This document shows positions 50,467 to 63,138 of a stretch of 64,000 bases of DNA, one piece after another. Origin of the DNA: RBG-16-66-20 sp035308765 (GTDB lineage Bacteria > Pseudomonadota > Gammaproteobacteria > Burkholderiales > SG8-39). Each line of letters starts with the position of its first letter. Position 1 is the stretch's first letter. The stretch is taken from contig DATGGA010000008.1 in NCBI GenBank assembly GCA_035308765.1, positions 32,074 to 96,073 of the forward strand, given 5' to 3'. The translations under genes were made by a program, and so were the position numbers. The notes under the pieces were generated by a model. The model was not told the origin of the DNA. It saw only the letters and a list, made by a program, of their open reading frames with translations, and did not search any database.

Positions 50467-51534
50467 TCAAGCGCTGACGGTTTCGCCCATGATCACCCTG
50501 TTGCGCCCTTCCTGTTTGGACCGGATCAGCGCGGCGTCGGCCGCATGCAGGACCGCATGCCCGCTCTCCCCCTGGTCGGGAAACAGGGCGATCCCGACGG
50601 ACAGGGTGACCGGCCCGAATTGCTGGCCGTTGCGCCCGACCTCCAGTTTGCGCACGCTCTGCCGGAGCGCTTCGGCGCGCTGCCAGACGATCTGTTGTGT
50701 CGCCTGTATCACCAGGGCAAATTCGTCTCCGCCGTAACGCACGGTGATGTCCTCGCCGCGCGCGAGCGATGCGATGCACTGGCCGACGCCGCGCAGCACG
50801 GTGTCCCCGGCCGCATGTCCAAGGGTGTCGTTGAAAGTCTTGAAATGATCGACGTCGACCATCATGACTGCAAACGGCTGCCCGGTGCGCCTGGCACGCG
50901 CTTCCTCGCGCGGAAGGGATTCCTCGAGGTATCGCCGGTTGTGCAGACCGGTAACGACGTCACGCATGGCCTGGTCCCGCAGCAGCCGGTTTGCCTGCAT
51001 CAGCTCCTGTTCCGCCCAGATCCGCTTCTTGATTTCCAGATCGAGTGCGGTTCGCGCCACCTCTAGCTGCGCGTTGCGCTCAGCCACGCGCCGCACCAGC
51101 TTGATGACTGGCTGCAGCAGCAGCCCCATCGAGCTCATTTCCGGGTTCTGGCCGCCGGGCTGGGGCGGCGCCTCGGACAGCACGGAATTGACGACGGCGA
51201 TCAGCATTTCGGGATTGGTGGGCTTGAGCGCGAATGCGGCGCCAAAAGCGTGCGCCAGCGCGCGCGCTTCGGCTTCACTGCTGGCGATCGTCCTCAGCAG
51301 CAGCCGCGGCTGGACCACTCCGGGATCCGAACGCACCTTGAGAACGAACTGGCAACCGTCCATTCCCGGCGCCAGGATGTCGATGAGCATCAGGTCCGGC
51401 TGCTCCGATCGCAACAGTTCGATCGCATCCCCGTCGTCCGATGCTTCAAGTACACGGTGCCCGTGATTCCGCAGCAGCGACGCCACAAAGCGGCGGTCGG
51501 CCTGGACCGCGTCGACGATCAGGACAGTCGCCAT
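50467..51534 (-). CDS. response regulator with GGDEF domain (diguanylate cyclase)
   Basis: A 355-residue REC-GGDEF protein that should make c-di-GMP. The REC domain (about 1-125) has the phospho-acceptor Asp in LMLIDILAPG and the Lys in ALKPTNP. The acidic pocket has only one of the usual two Asp (VDAVQAD), so phosphorylation may be altered. A coiled linker (about 140-190) leads to the GGDEF domain with an intact active site (RYGGDEFALV). An inhibitory I-site RGED stands five residues before it, suggesting product feedback. Start ATG 51534 gives MATVLIVDAV. It is 7 bp after the SpoIIAA-like gene and probably in one operon with it. Confidence 0.9.
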   Translation of the reverse strand: MATVLIVDAVQADRRFVASLLRNHGHRVLEASDDGDAIELLRSEQPDLMLIDILAPGMDGCQFVLKVRSDPGVVQPRLLLRTIASSEAEARALAHAFGAAFALKPTNPEMLIAVVNSVLSEAPPQPGGQNPEMSSMGLLLQPVIKLVRRVAERNAQLEVARTALDLEIKKRIWAEQELMQANRLLRDQAMRDVVTGLHNRRYLEESLPREEARARRTGQPFAVMMVDVDHFKTFNDTLGHAAGDTVLRGVGQCIASLARGEDITVRYGGDEFALVIQATQQIVWQRAEALRQSVRKLEVGRNGQQFGPVTLSVGIALFPDQGESGHAVLHAADAALIRSKQEGRNRVIMGETVSA

Positions 51535-51541
51535 TTGCCGC

Positions 51542-51934
51542 TCATGCCCCGGCCAGCACCGAATCGGCAGTGAACCAGGCAACCCCCGAACGCTCGTCGC
51601 GGAAATTGCGCACGTTCATGCCCTGCTGCCGTCCCAGGGCCTCGATGTACTGGTGGGAAAATCCCAGTTCCTCCGTATCCCCGACCAGCGCGATCTTGTG
51701 CGACGGATCGCCGCTGAGACTCTTGAAGCGCGCGAGAAAGCCCGAACGCTCCACCGCGAACAGCGGGCTGGAGGCATGCACCGACATCAGGATCCGCGAG
51801 CACCGATGCTGCAGCGCAGAATCCACGACAATGTCAAAGAATTCCTGCGTTTCCTTCACCGTTTCCCGGTTGAACAGATCCGCCTTGAGATAGCCCCGTT
51901 CGATCGTGATCTTGTAGAGCATGGCCAAGTCCAC
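51542..51934 (-). CDS. SpoIIAA-like (STAS/SEC14-type) protein, paralogue 1
   Basis: A 130-residue protein with the layout of SpoIIAA-like domains found next to two-component genes. It has an opening beta-strand (YKITIERGYLKADLFNRET), a long helix (TQEFFDIVVDSALQHRC), a strand (RILMSVHASSPLF), IALVGDTEELGFSHQYIEAL and VRNFRDERSGVAWF. It aligns well with the neighbour at 52019-52399 (HRCSRILMSVHAS versus HRCGRVLISVRDS). No catalytic residues are known; such proteins may act as partner-switch or localisation modules. The start is ATG 51934 or 51922. Confidence 0.7.
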   Translation of the reverse strand: MDLAMLYKITIERGYLKADLFNRETVKETQEFFDIVVDSALQHRCSRILMSVHASSPLFAVERSGFLARFKSLSGDPSHKIALVGDTEELGFSHQYIEALGRQQGMNVRNFRDERSGVAWFTADSVLAGA

Positions 51935-52018
51935 TGAATATCAGACCCGATGCGACAAATCGCATGCTGCCGGGTAGGTCGAATGGACTATGCGGCGGCG
52001 CAGGCGTTCGCGCCTGGA

Positions 52019-52399
52019 TCATTCTTCGACGAGCCATTTCACCGCGTCGGGCTCGCTCATGAAGCTCCGGACCTGCGCTCCGTACTGATTCGCCAGCAGC
52101 ACGATGTACTCGTGCGAAACGCGGATCTCCCCTGAATCGCTCAGCAGCGCCACCCGGTAGGCCCGGTTGCCGGCAAGCGCCTTGAAGTAGGCGGAAATTC
52201 CGTATTCTTCGACCTTGAACAGCGGCTTGGAGTCCCTCACCGAAATCAAAACCCGGCCGCAGCGGTGCTGTTCTGCGGCGGCGGTCACGGCTTGCAGGAA
52301 TTCCCGCGTCTCGAGCGCGGTCTGCCGGTCGAAAAGTTCGGCCCTGATATGGTCGCCCTTGAACGTTATCCTGCTCAGCGCGGCGCGCGTGCTCTGCAT
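52019..52399 (-). CDS. SpoIIAA-like (STAS/SEC14-type) protein, paralogue 2
   Basis: A 126-residue paralogue of the next gene. It shares HIRAELFDRQTALETREFLQAV with its partner's KADLFNRETVKETQEFFDIV, and VALLSDSGEIRVSHEYI with IALVGDTEELGFSHQYI. It starts at ATG 52399, overlapping the TGA of the hybrid kinase as ATGA, so it is translated with the kinase. The larger in-frame start (52453) lies inside the kinase gene. The coupling suggests it works with the kinase. Confidence 0.72.
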   Translation of the reverse strand: MQSTRAALSRITFKGDHIRAELFDRQTALETREFLQAVTAAAEQHRCGRVLISVRDSKPLFKVEEYGISAYFKALAGNRAYRVALLSDSGEIRVSHEYIVLLANQYGAQVRSFMSEPDAVKWLVEE

Positions 52400-54591
52400 C
52401 AGGACTGCCAATCCGCCGCGCGATGCTCGCGCGAAACGGGCCGCGCCAGCCAAGCCGCGCCGGAAGACTCCGCCTCTTCGGCGAGGCTGCTGAGCCTGGC
52501 CTTGAGGCCGCTGACCGCCTGATCGAGCAGATCGCAGGCCGCTTCAGCCCGCTGCCGCTCTTTTTGCGGATCCAGCGCCTGCAGCAGCCCCGCGAGTTCC
52601 TCGGCTGCGTTGCCGGAGAGGCTGCGCAGCATTCCGCGCATGGTATGAACGCCGCGCGCGAAGCCCTCCGCGTCTCCCGTTCGGATGGCGTCCCGTATGC
52701 CCGCCATCAATTTCCCGGACTCGCCCATGAAGAGCTCCGTAATCTCGCCCAGCAGCTGCACATCGCCGTCAACCCGGTCCAGCAACGCGGACCGGTCCAG
52801 CGCGTCCGGTGGTTCGGGGGCGGGCGGCGGCTGGCCGGAGACGGCGATGCGCAGCTTTTCGATGGCCTCGAGGAGATTGGCCGGCAGGATCGGCTTGACC
52901 AGGTAGCCGTCCATTCCTGCCTGCAGGCAGCGCTCGCGATCGGCCGGCATGGCGTGCGCGGTCAATGCGATGACCGGGACGTGCCCGCCGTTGCGCTTTT
53001 CCGCCTCGCGAATCGCGCGGGTGGTCTCGATGCCGTCCATGCGGGGCATCTGCACGTCCATCAGCACGAGATCGAAGCGGCCGCGCTTGAGCGCTTCCAG
53101 CCCGTCGACCCCGTTGTCGACCGCCAGTACCTTGTGCCCTTCCTTCTCGAGCGTGACCTGGGCGAGTTTCCGGTTCACGGCGTTGTCTTCCACCAGCAGC
53201 ACTTCAAGTTCCTGCCCGCCGGGCCCTTTCAGCACTGTCGCCGCAGCGCCGGCCCGTGCGAATTCGGCCGCGGCCTTGAGCGCCCGGTTTCCCTGCGGCA
53301 GCCCGAGGCGCACCGTGAAATGAAAGGTGCTGCCTTCCCCCGGCTTGCTTTCCAGCCAGATTCTGCCGCGCATCATTTCCACGAGGTGCGCCGAGATCGT
53401 CAGGCCGAGGCCGGTGCCGCCGTAAACCCGCGTGGTCGAATTGTCGGCCTGCTGGAAAGGCGCGAAGATGGCCGCCTGCTTTTCCGCCGGAATCCCGATT
53501 CCCGTGTCGCTCACCGCGAAATGGCAGATGACATCGCCGTTTTCCATGGATGCGGGCCTGACGCGCACCGCGACGCTTCCCTTCTCCGTGAACTTGATGG
53601 CATTGCCCACGAGGTTGAAAACGATCTGGCGCACCCTGACCGGGTCGCCGAGCAGCGCGTCCGGCGTCCCGGGCGCGATTTCCCACTCCAGCTCCAGGCC
53701 CTTGTTGCGGGCCTCGAACGCGAGCGTCTTCACGGCGTCTCCGATGCTCTCGCGCAGGGAGAACGGGACGGTCTCGACGTCGAGCCGCCCGGCCTCGATC
53801 TTGGAGAAATCCAGGATCCCGTTGACGATCACGCGCAGCGATTCGCTCGACGCCTTCACCAGCCCAAGGTATTCGCGCTGCTCGGGGGTCAGATCGGTCT
53901 GCAGCGTGAGATCGGTGATCCCCAGGATTGCGTTCATCGGGGTGCGGATCTCATGGCTCATGTTGGCGAGGAACTCGGTCTTCGCCTGGCTCGCCGTTTC
54001 GGCCGCGTCCTTGGCCTTGAGCAGCTCGGCCTCGGCGCGCTCGCGCATTTCAATCTCCTTGCGCAAGCGGTCGTTCGCGGCAATCAGGCTCGCGGTGCGT
54101 TCCCGGATCTTGACTTCCAAATCCTCCTTGGCCCGCGAGAGCTCGCGCTCCGCAGTGCGGTACTGCACGACCTGCGTTGCCAGATCGGCGTTCTGGCTGT
54201 TCAGTTCGACGAACACCGAGACCTTCGATTTCAGCACTTCGGGATCCACCGGCTTGCGGATGTAGTCGACCGCCCCGACCTCGTAACCGCGCAGCATCAA
54301 GCCGCCGTTCTCGTCCGCGGCGGTGAGAAAGATGATCGGCGTATGGTGCGAGCGGCGCACCTTGCGGATCAGCGTCGCCGTCTCGAACCCGTCCATCTCC
54401 GGCATGCGCACGTCCATCAGGATCAGCGCGAAGTCGGTTTTCAGGATCCTCCGCAGCGCGTCCTGGCCCGAAGACACGGCCACCACGTTCCGGTCCGGCC
54501 CGCTCAGCAACTGCTGCACGGCCATGAGGCTGTTGGCCTCGTCGTCGACGACGAGGATGTTCGCCTTCGACGAGGCCGCAGGCTGGGTCAT
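52399..54591 (-). CDS. hybrid histidine kinase: REC-HisKA-HATPase-REC-HPt
   Basis: A 730-residue soluble phosphorelay protein. The domains in order are: REC1 (about 10-130, LILMDVRMPEMDG, KPVDP); a coiled-coil (135-200); HisKA with the phospho-His in NMSHEIRTPMNA; HATPase_c with NLVGNAIKFTEKG, DTGIGIP and GGTGLGLTI; REC2 (about 465-590, LVLMDVQMPRMDG, VKPILP); and a C-terminal HPt-like domain with His in GVHTMRGMLRSL. The usual Lys after the HPt His is Arg. There is no membrane segment or sensory domain, so input probably comes through REC1, likely from the neighbouring poly-HAMP kinase. It is 7 bp after that kinase. Confidence 0.9.
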   Translation of the reverse strand: MTQPAASSKANILVVDDEANSLMAVQQLLSGPDRNVVAVSSGQDALRRILKTDFALILMDVRMPEMDGFETATLIRKVRRSHHTPIIFLTAADENGGLMLRGYEVGAVDYIRKPVDPEVLKSKVSVFVELNSQNADLATQVVQYRTAERELSRAKEDLEVKIRERTASLIAANDRLRKEIEMRERAEAELLKAKDAAETASQAKTEFLANMSHEIRTPMNAILGITDLTLQTDLTPEQREYLGLVKASSESLRVIVNGILDFSKIEAGRLDVETVPFSLRESIGDAVKTLAFEARNKGLELEWEIAPGTPDALLGDPVRVRQIVFNLVGNAIKFTEKGSVAVRVRPASMENGDVICHFAVSDTGIGIPAEKQAAIFAPFQQADNSTTRVYGGTGLGLTISAHLVEMMRGRIWLESKPGEGSTFHFTVRLGLPQGNRALKAAAEFARAGAAATVLKGPGGQELEVLLVEDNAVNRKLAQVTLEKEGHKVLAVDNGVDGLEALKRGRFDLVLMDVQMPRMDGIETTRAIREAEKRNGGHVPVIALTAHAMPADRERCLQAGMDGYLVKPILPANLLEAIEKLRIAVSGQPPPAPEPPDALDRSALLDRVDGDVQLLGEITELFMGESGKLMAGIRDAIRTGDAEGFARGVHTMRGMLRSLSGNAAEELAGLLQALDPQKERQRAEAACDLLDQAVSGLKARLSSLAEEAESSGAAWLARPVSREHRAADWQS

Positions 54592-54598
54592 CGAGTCG

Positions 54599-58747
<4,149 letters not shown>

Positions 58748-58815
58748 GACTACCCCCTGGAAGCAAGGCCGGATCCCAAATGGTCCATCCGGCGCGCGGC
58801 AAACGCACGAAGAAT

Positions 58816-58844
58816 GATAGTGCGCGGCGCCCCGGTCCACTATC
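58816..58844. promoter_or_regulatory. inverted repeat GATAGTG-N15-CACTATC between divergent units
   Basis: Perfect 7-bp arms 15 bp apart lie in the 267-bp gap between the poly-HAMP kinase and the flavin monooxygenase gene. A further half-site, TTAGTGGCGATA, lies at 58861-58872. It is a possible operator for one or both directions. The rest of the gap (58748-59014) holds no gene that I can see. Confidence 0.45.
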
Positions 58845-59014
58845 GCGCCAGCTCGATAAATTAGTGGCGATACGGCGCCAGCTTGTAGCGGCTCCGCTAC
58901 ATCACGGAATGCATGAGCCGAACGGACCAGATTCGGCCGCTGCGGGCACGCGCGGCCCGCTTTTCCCAGCGCGTAATTTGTGCCGTCAAGTGAGCCAGAC
59001 TGCGGGGATTCGCC

Positions 59015-60043
59015 ATGCATGAAACGAACGCCGGACACGGCCTGAAGATCTTCTCCACCTGCCCGCCGTCCGCCCTCGGCCGCGCCGATTCCTACCGCCG
59101 CCAGGTGGAGGAAATCGCGCGCTGGAGCGAGGAGGCGGGCTGCGAAGGCATCCTTGTCTACACCGACAACGGACAGGTGGATGCGTGGCTGGCATCGCAG
59201 GCGATCATCGGCGCCACCAGGCGCTTGTGTCCGCTGGTGGCGATCCAGCCCGCGTACATGCATCCCTACAGCGTGGCGAAGATGATCACCTCGCTCGCGT
59301 TTTTGCACGGTCGCCGCGTGTACCTCAACATGGTCGCCGGCGGATTCAAGAACGACCTCGAGGCCCTGGACGACCGGACGCCGCACGACGAGCGCTACGA
59401 ACGGCTGGCGGAATACACCACGATCATCCGGGAGCTGCTGCAGTCCGCGGAGCCGGTCACCTTCGAAGGGCGCTACTACCGCGTCCACAATCTCAAGCTG
59501 ACGCCGCCGCTGCCGAGGGATCTCCTGCCCGGAATCATGATTTCCGGATCCTCTGACGCGGGCATGGCCGCGGCACGCCGCCTTGGCGCAGTCCCGGTCG
59601 AGTATCCGAAGCCGCCGGCCGAATACGACGACGGCGTGGCGCCGGCCGCCGGCGCGTCTCACGGCATCCGCATCGGCATCATCGCGCGCCCGAGCCGGGG
59701 CGAAGCATGGTCCGTGGCGCATGCGCGATTTCCCGAGGACCGCAAGGGTCAGTTGACGCATCAGCTCGCAATGAAGGTGTCGGATTCCTCGTGGCACAAG
59801 CAGCTTTCCGATCTGGGAGAGGCCGGGCCGGGCGAGCGCAACCCCTACTGGCTCGTCCCCTTCCGCAATTACAAGACGTTTTGCCCCTACCTGGTGGGAA
59901 GCCATTCCGACGTCGCCGACCTGCTGGCCCGCTATGTCGGCGCCGGCTACCGCAGTTTCATCCTCGACGTTCCCGCGAGCCCGGAGGAAATGCGGCATAT
60001 CGGCGCCGTCTTCGAGCGCGTCACGCATCGCGTGGCCGCATGA
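59015..60043 (+). CDS. luciferase-like (LLM class) flavin-dependent monooxygenase
   Basis: A 342-residue TIM-barrel protein of the bacterial luciferase/alkanesulfonate monooxygenase (SsuD-like) superfamily. It probably uses reduced FMN and oxygen. Family features are EIARWSEEAGCEGILVY (about 32-48), AYMHPYSVAKMITSLAFLHGRRVYLNMVAGGF (given in parts: PYSVAKMI and YLNMVAGGF), ERLAEYTTIIRELL and MISGSSDAGMAAARRLG. Stand-alone members also occur in nonribosomal peptide and carrier-protein pathways, where they hydroxylate or rearrange bound intermediates. The ATG at 59015 precedes a stop that overlaps the adenylation gene (ATGA), so the two are coupled. Substrate unknown. Confidence 0.87.
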   Translation: MHETNAGHGLKIFSTCPPSALGRADSYRRQVEEIARWSEEAGCEGILVYTDNGQVDAWLASQAIIGATRRLCPLVAIQPAYMHPYSVAKMITSLAFLHGRRVYLNMVAGGFKNDLEALDDRTPHDERYERLAEYTTIIRELLQSAEPVTFEGRYYRVHNLKLTPPLPRDLLPGIMISGSSDAGMAAARRLGAVPVEYPKPPAEYDDGVAPAAGASHGIRIGIIARPSRGEAWSVAHARFPEDRKGQLTHQLAMKVSDSSWHKQLSDLGEAGPGERNPYWLVPFRNYKTFCPYLVGSHSDVADLLARYVGAGYRSFILDVPASPEEMRHIGAVFERVTHRVAA

Positions 60044-61683
60044 GCCAGCTGCTGCAACACGGGATCACCGCGCGCGCCCTGGCGCAGCCGGACGCCGTGG
60101 CCCTGGTCTTCGGGGACACGCGCATGACCTATCGCTCGCTGGAGCGGGCAAGCAACCGCCTGGGCCGCCTGCTCCTGGACGCGGGATGCCGGCGCGGCGA
60201 CCGCGTGGCGCTGCTCATGCCGAAGATGCCCGCGGCGATCGTGGGAATGCTGAGCGTGCTCAAGACCGACGCCATGTACGTGCCGCTGGATCCGGCGGGG
60301 CCCGCGGCGCGCCTCGCGCGCATGCTCGAAGCGAGCGACTGCCGCTGCATCCTCGCAGCAGGATCCACCGGCCCGCTGCTGCGCGATACGCTGGCGGCGG
60401 CCGCGCTCCGCGAGCGTCCGCTGATCGGCTGGCTCGATCCGGATACCCCGGTCGAAGCGGATCTGCGGCCTGCGTTCACCGCCGCGGATGTCGCCAACTA
60501 CCCGGCAACCCTGGTGAAATCCGCCAACGCCGGCAGCGATACTGCGCACATCCTGTTCACTTCGGGCTCCACCGGGACGCCGAAGGGGGTAATGATCACC
60601 CATCGCAGCGTGCTGCATTTCCTCAGCTGGGCCCGGGCGCACTTCGGGATTTCGCCGTCCGATCGCGCATCGCAGCATCCGCCGCTGCATTTCGACCTGT
60701 CCACCTTCGACATCTACGGAACGCTGAGCGCGGGCGCCGAGCTTCACCTGGTCCCCCCTGATTTCAATCTGCTGCCGCACAAGCTCGCGCAATTCATGCG
60801 CGAATCGCGGCTGACTCAATGGTTCTCGGTCCCCTCGGTACTCAACCTGATGGCGAAATTCGACGTCGTGCGCCAGCACGATTTTCCCGATCTGCGCCGG
60901 GTGCTGTGGTGCGGCGAGGCGATCCCGACGCCGACCCTGATCTACTGGATGCGCCGGCTGCCGCATGCGCGGTTCACCAACCTGTACGGCCCGACGGAGG
61001 CCACCATCGCCAGCAGCTATTACACCGTTCCGCGCTGCCCCGACAACGAGCGCGAGCCCGTTCCGATCGGCACCGCCTGCCCGGGCGAGGAACTCATGGT
61101 CCTCGATGCCCGGTTGCGGCCCGTTCCCGCCGGGGAAATCGGCGACCTGTTCATCCGCGGCGCCGGGTTGAGCCCGGGCTACTGGCGCGATCCGGAGAAA
61201 ACTCGCGGCGCGTTCCTCCGCCTTCCCTCCGTCGGCGGGCCGGGGGGCCGCGTCTACAGGACCGGCGACCTGGCGCGGCGCGGCGCCGACGGACTGTTCC
61301 ATTTCGTCGGCCGCGACAACACGCAGATCAAGAGCCGCGGCTACCGCATCGAACTGGGCGAGATCGAGACCGCGCTCAACGCCCTGCCCGGGCTGCATGA
61401 AAGCGCGGTAGTCGCGATCCAGTCCGAGGGCTTCGAAGGCTGGACGATCTGCTGCGCCTATGTCCCGGCGCCGGATTGCGGCGTGTTCCCCGCGGCCCTG
61501 CGCGAAGGTCTGGCCAGGCTGCTGCCGGGCTACATGCTGCCGGCGCGCTGGATGCGCTACGACGCGCTGCCGAGAAACGGCAACGGCAAAGTCGACCGTC
61601 CCCGCCTGAGGAGCGGCTTCCTGCAGACCGAGTCGCGGCCGGCGCCCGCTTCCGCGGCGGCGTCGGCGCTGGCCCGGGGCTGA
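60040..61683 (+). CDS. free-standing amino-acid-adenylation-type enzyme
   Basis: A 547-residue AMP-forming enzyme with nonribosomal peptide synthetase A-domain motifs in order: A2 (LKTDAMYVPLDP), A3 (LFTSGSTGTPKGVMITH), A4 (HFDLSTFDIYG), A5 (NLYGPTEATI), A7 (YRTGDLARRG), A8 (GRDNTQIKSRGYRIELGEIE) and A10 (RNGNGKVDR) with the catalytic Lys. The A4 Asp typical of amino-acid substrates is present. There is no fused carrier or condensation domain; a discrete carrier protein follows 14 bp later. It probably activates an amino acid and loads that carrier. I do not assign the substrate. It starts at ATG 60040, overlapping the monooxygenase stop. Confidence 0.88.
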   Translation: MSQLLQHGITARALAQPDAVALVFGDTRMTYRSLERASNRLGRLLLDAGCRRGDRVALLMPKMPAAIVGMLSVLKTDAMYVPLDPAGPAARLARMLEASDCRCILAAGSTGPLLRDTLAAAALRERPLIGWLDPDTPVEADLRPAFTAADVANYPATLVKSANAGSDTAHILFTSGSTGTPKGVMITHRSVLHFLSWARAHFGISPSDRASQHPPLHFDLSTFDIYGTLSAGAELHLVPPDFNLLPHKLAQFMRESRLTQWFSVPSVLNLMAKFDVVRQHDFPDLRRVLWCGEAIPTPTLIYWMRRLPHARFTNLYGPTEATIASSYYTVPRCPDNEREPVPIGTACPGEELMVLDARLRPVPAGEIGDLFIRGAGLSPGYWRDPEKTRGAFLRLPSVGGPGGRVYRTGDLARRGADGLFHFVGRDNTQIKSRGYRIELGEIETALNALPGLHESAVVAIQSEGFEGWTICCAYVPAPDCGVFPAALREGLARLLPGYMLPARWMRYDALPRNGNGKVDRPRLRSGFLQTESRPAPASAAASALARG

Positions 61684-61697
61684 CCGGGAGCCACAGC

Positions 61698-61979
61698 GTG
61701 TCCGATCAGAACGCCGTCATCGAGCGGCTCCGCGTCCTGTTCTTCGAGCGTTTTCACGTCGAGGTGCCGTCGCCGGATACCGACCTGCTGGAGACCGGCA
61801 TGCTGGACTCGCTGCAACTGGTGGAGCTGCTGCTGGAGATCGAGCAGGAATTCGGCCTTCGAATTTCCATCGATGCGATTGAGCTCGACGACCTTCGCAG
61901 CCTCGCGCGGCTCGCCAGGGTGCTGGGCGCGCCGGAGAGCCCCGCGCGCGACCCGTCATGGCAGCCGTTCGCGCGCTGA
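61698..61979 (+). CDS. discrete acyl/peptidyl carrier protein
   Basis: A 93-residue phosphopantetheine-binding protein starting at GTG 61698 with GGGAG-like sequence upstream. The attachment Ser is in ETGMLDSLQLVELLLEIE (about 33-50), with the usual helix II after it and FGLRISIDAIELDDL forming helix III. It is encoded straight after the adenylation enzyme and is its likely partner. The 3' end overlaps the next gene by 22 bp. Confidence 0.87.
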   Translation: MSDQNAVIERLRVLFFERFHVEVPSPDTDLLETGMLDSLQLVELLLEIEQEFGLRISIDAIELDDLRSLARLARVLGAPESPARDPSWQPFAR

Positions 61980-63046
61980 CCGAAAACGACATACCTGCGG
62001 TCGTCGCGCTGTTCGAGCGGGTCTACCCCGGCAACCGGTGGAAATCCCGGATTGCGTGCGAGCGGTACCTGCACGACGTGCTGTTTTCCAATCCATGGTT
62101 CGACCCTGAACTCCCCTCCTGGATAGTCGAGGAGCAGGGCCGTGCCACCGGGTTCGCGGGAGTGGTGCCGCGGCCGATGCAATTCCGGGGGGACAGGATC
62201 CGGGCCGCCGTGGGCTGCCTCTTCATGGTGGACCCGGATCAGCGCAAAAGCCTGATCGCGCTGCGCCTGGTTCAAGCCGCGCTTTCCGGGCCGCAGGATC
62301 TGTTCATCGCCGACGGTTCGAACGAAGATGCGCGGCGCATTTGGCTTGGCGCGGGCGGCAGCGCACCGCTGCTGTACAGCCTGCACTGGATCCGGCTGCT
62401 GCGCCCCGCGCGGTACGCCTTTTCGCTCGTCGAGGGACTGGGGGGAATCGGCCGCGCCGCAGCCGCGCTGCGCGCGCCGGGCGCGCTGGTGGACGCGCTG
62501 CTTGCCCGCCTGCGCCCCAACCGGTTCCTGCAGAGAGACGGCGGCTTCTTCGACGAAGCACTGGACGCGGCCACCACATCCTTGAATCTGCCGAGGTTCC
62601 TGCGCGGCAGCATGCTCCATCCGGTCTACGATGAACCCGCTCTCTCCTGGCTGCTCGGCCAGGCAGCCCTCAAGACCCGCCACGGGGATTTCCGCGCCCG
62701 CGCCGTATTCGACCGCGAACGGCAGCTTGCCGGATGGTTTCTCTACTATGCGAGACAGGGGGAAATCGCCGAGGTCCTGCAGGTGATCGCGCGCCACGGG
62801 TCGTTCGACGGCGTCCTGCAGCAGCTGTTTTTTGACGCCTGGAGGCACGGCGCAACCGCGGTACGCGGACGCCTCGACCCGGCCCGCGCGCAGGAACTGT
62901 CCGATCGCCACTGCTGGCTGCGCCGCGAAGGCCCGTGGACCCTGGTCCATTCGCGCCATGCCCACATCGTCCTGGCGATCGAACGCGGCGGCGCCGAACT
63001 TTCGCGCCTCGACGGCGAGTGGTGGCTGCGGTTCCTGGGCGGGTAA
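61958..63046 (+). CDS. GNAT-like acyltransferase, two-domain
   Basis: A 362-residue protein with a GNAT-like N-terminal half: ALTENDIPAVVALFERVYPG (about 6-25), IVEEQGRATGFAGVVPRPM (about 56-74) and GCLFMVDPDQRKSLIALRLVQ (about 85-105, the acyl-CoA loop region). The C-terminal half (about 190-362) has LAGWFLYYARQGEIAEVLQVI, which looks like a second GNAT fold. This resembles proteins found in carrier-protein and exopolysaccharide clusters. It may transfer the carrier-bound product to an amine. The start overlaps the carrier gene, so it belongs to the same operon. Confidence 0.75.
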   Translation: MAAVRALTENDIPAVVALFERVYPGNRWKSRIACERYLHDVLFSNPWFDPELPSWIVEEQGRATGFAGVVPRPMQFRGDRIRAAVGCLFMVDPDQRKSLIALRLVQAALSGPQDLFIADGSNEDARRIWLGAGGSAPLLYSLHWIRLLRPARYAFSLVEGLGGIGRAAAALRAPGALVDALLARLRPNRFLQRDGGFFDEALDAATTSLNLPRFLRGSMLHPVYDEPALSWLLGQAALKTRHGDFRARAVFDRERQLAGWFLYYARQGEIAEVLQVIARHGSFDGVLQQLFFDAWRHGATAVRGRLDPARAQELSDRHCWLRREGPWTLVHSRHAHIVLAIERGGAELSRLDGEWWLRFLGG

Positions 63047-63068
63047 GCCGAATGGCCCAGCATTCGGC
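63047..63068 (+). other. hairpin after the GNAT-like gene
   Basis: GCCGAAT-N8-ATTCGGC is a perfect 7-bp stem directly after the stop codon (63044-63046). No T run follows, so it is a weak terminator or a processing or attenuation element inside the operon. Confidence 0.35.
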
Positions 63069-63138
63069 GGGTGCGCGGATTTCCTGCGTCTTGTTCGGCG
63101 GCTAGCCTTGGCCCGCGTATGTCCTTGCAGACTGGGAC

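Noticed and set aside
53204..53686. Minor minus-strand frame within the hybrid kinase
   Set aside because: Its residues are an offset reading of the kinase ATPase domain; no independent start signal or domain.
60700..61020. Amino-acid specificity of the adenylation enzyme from its binding-pocket residues
   Set aside because: I could place some pocket positions (Asp, Leu and Phe in the A4 region), but manual alignment of the remaining positions was too uncertain to name a substrate.
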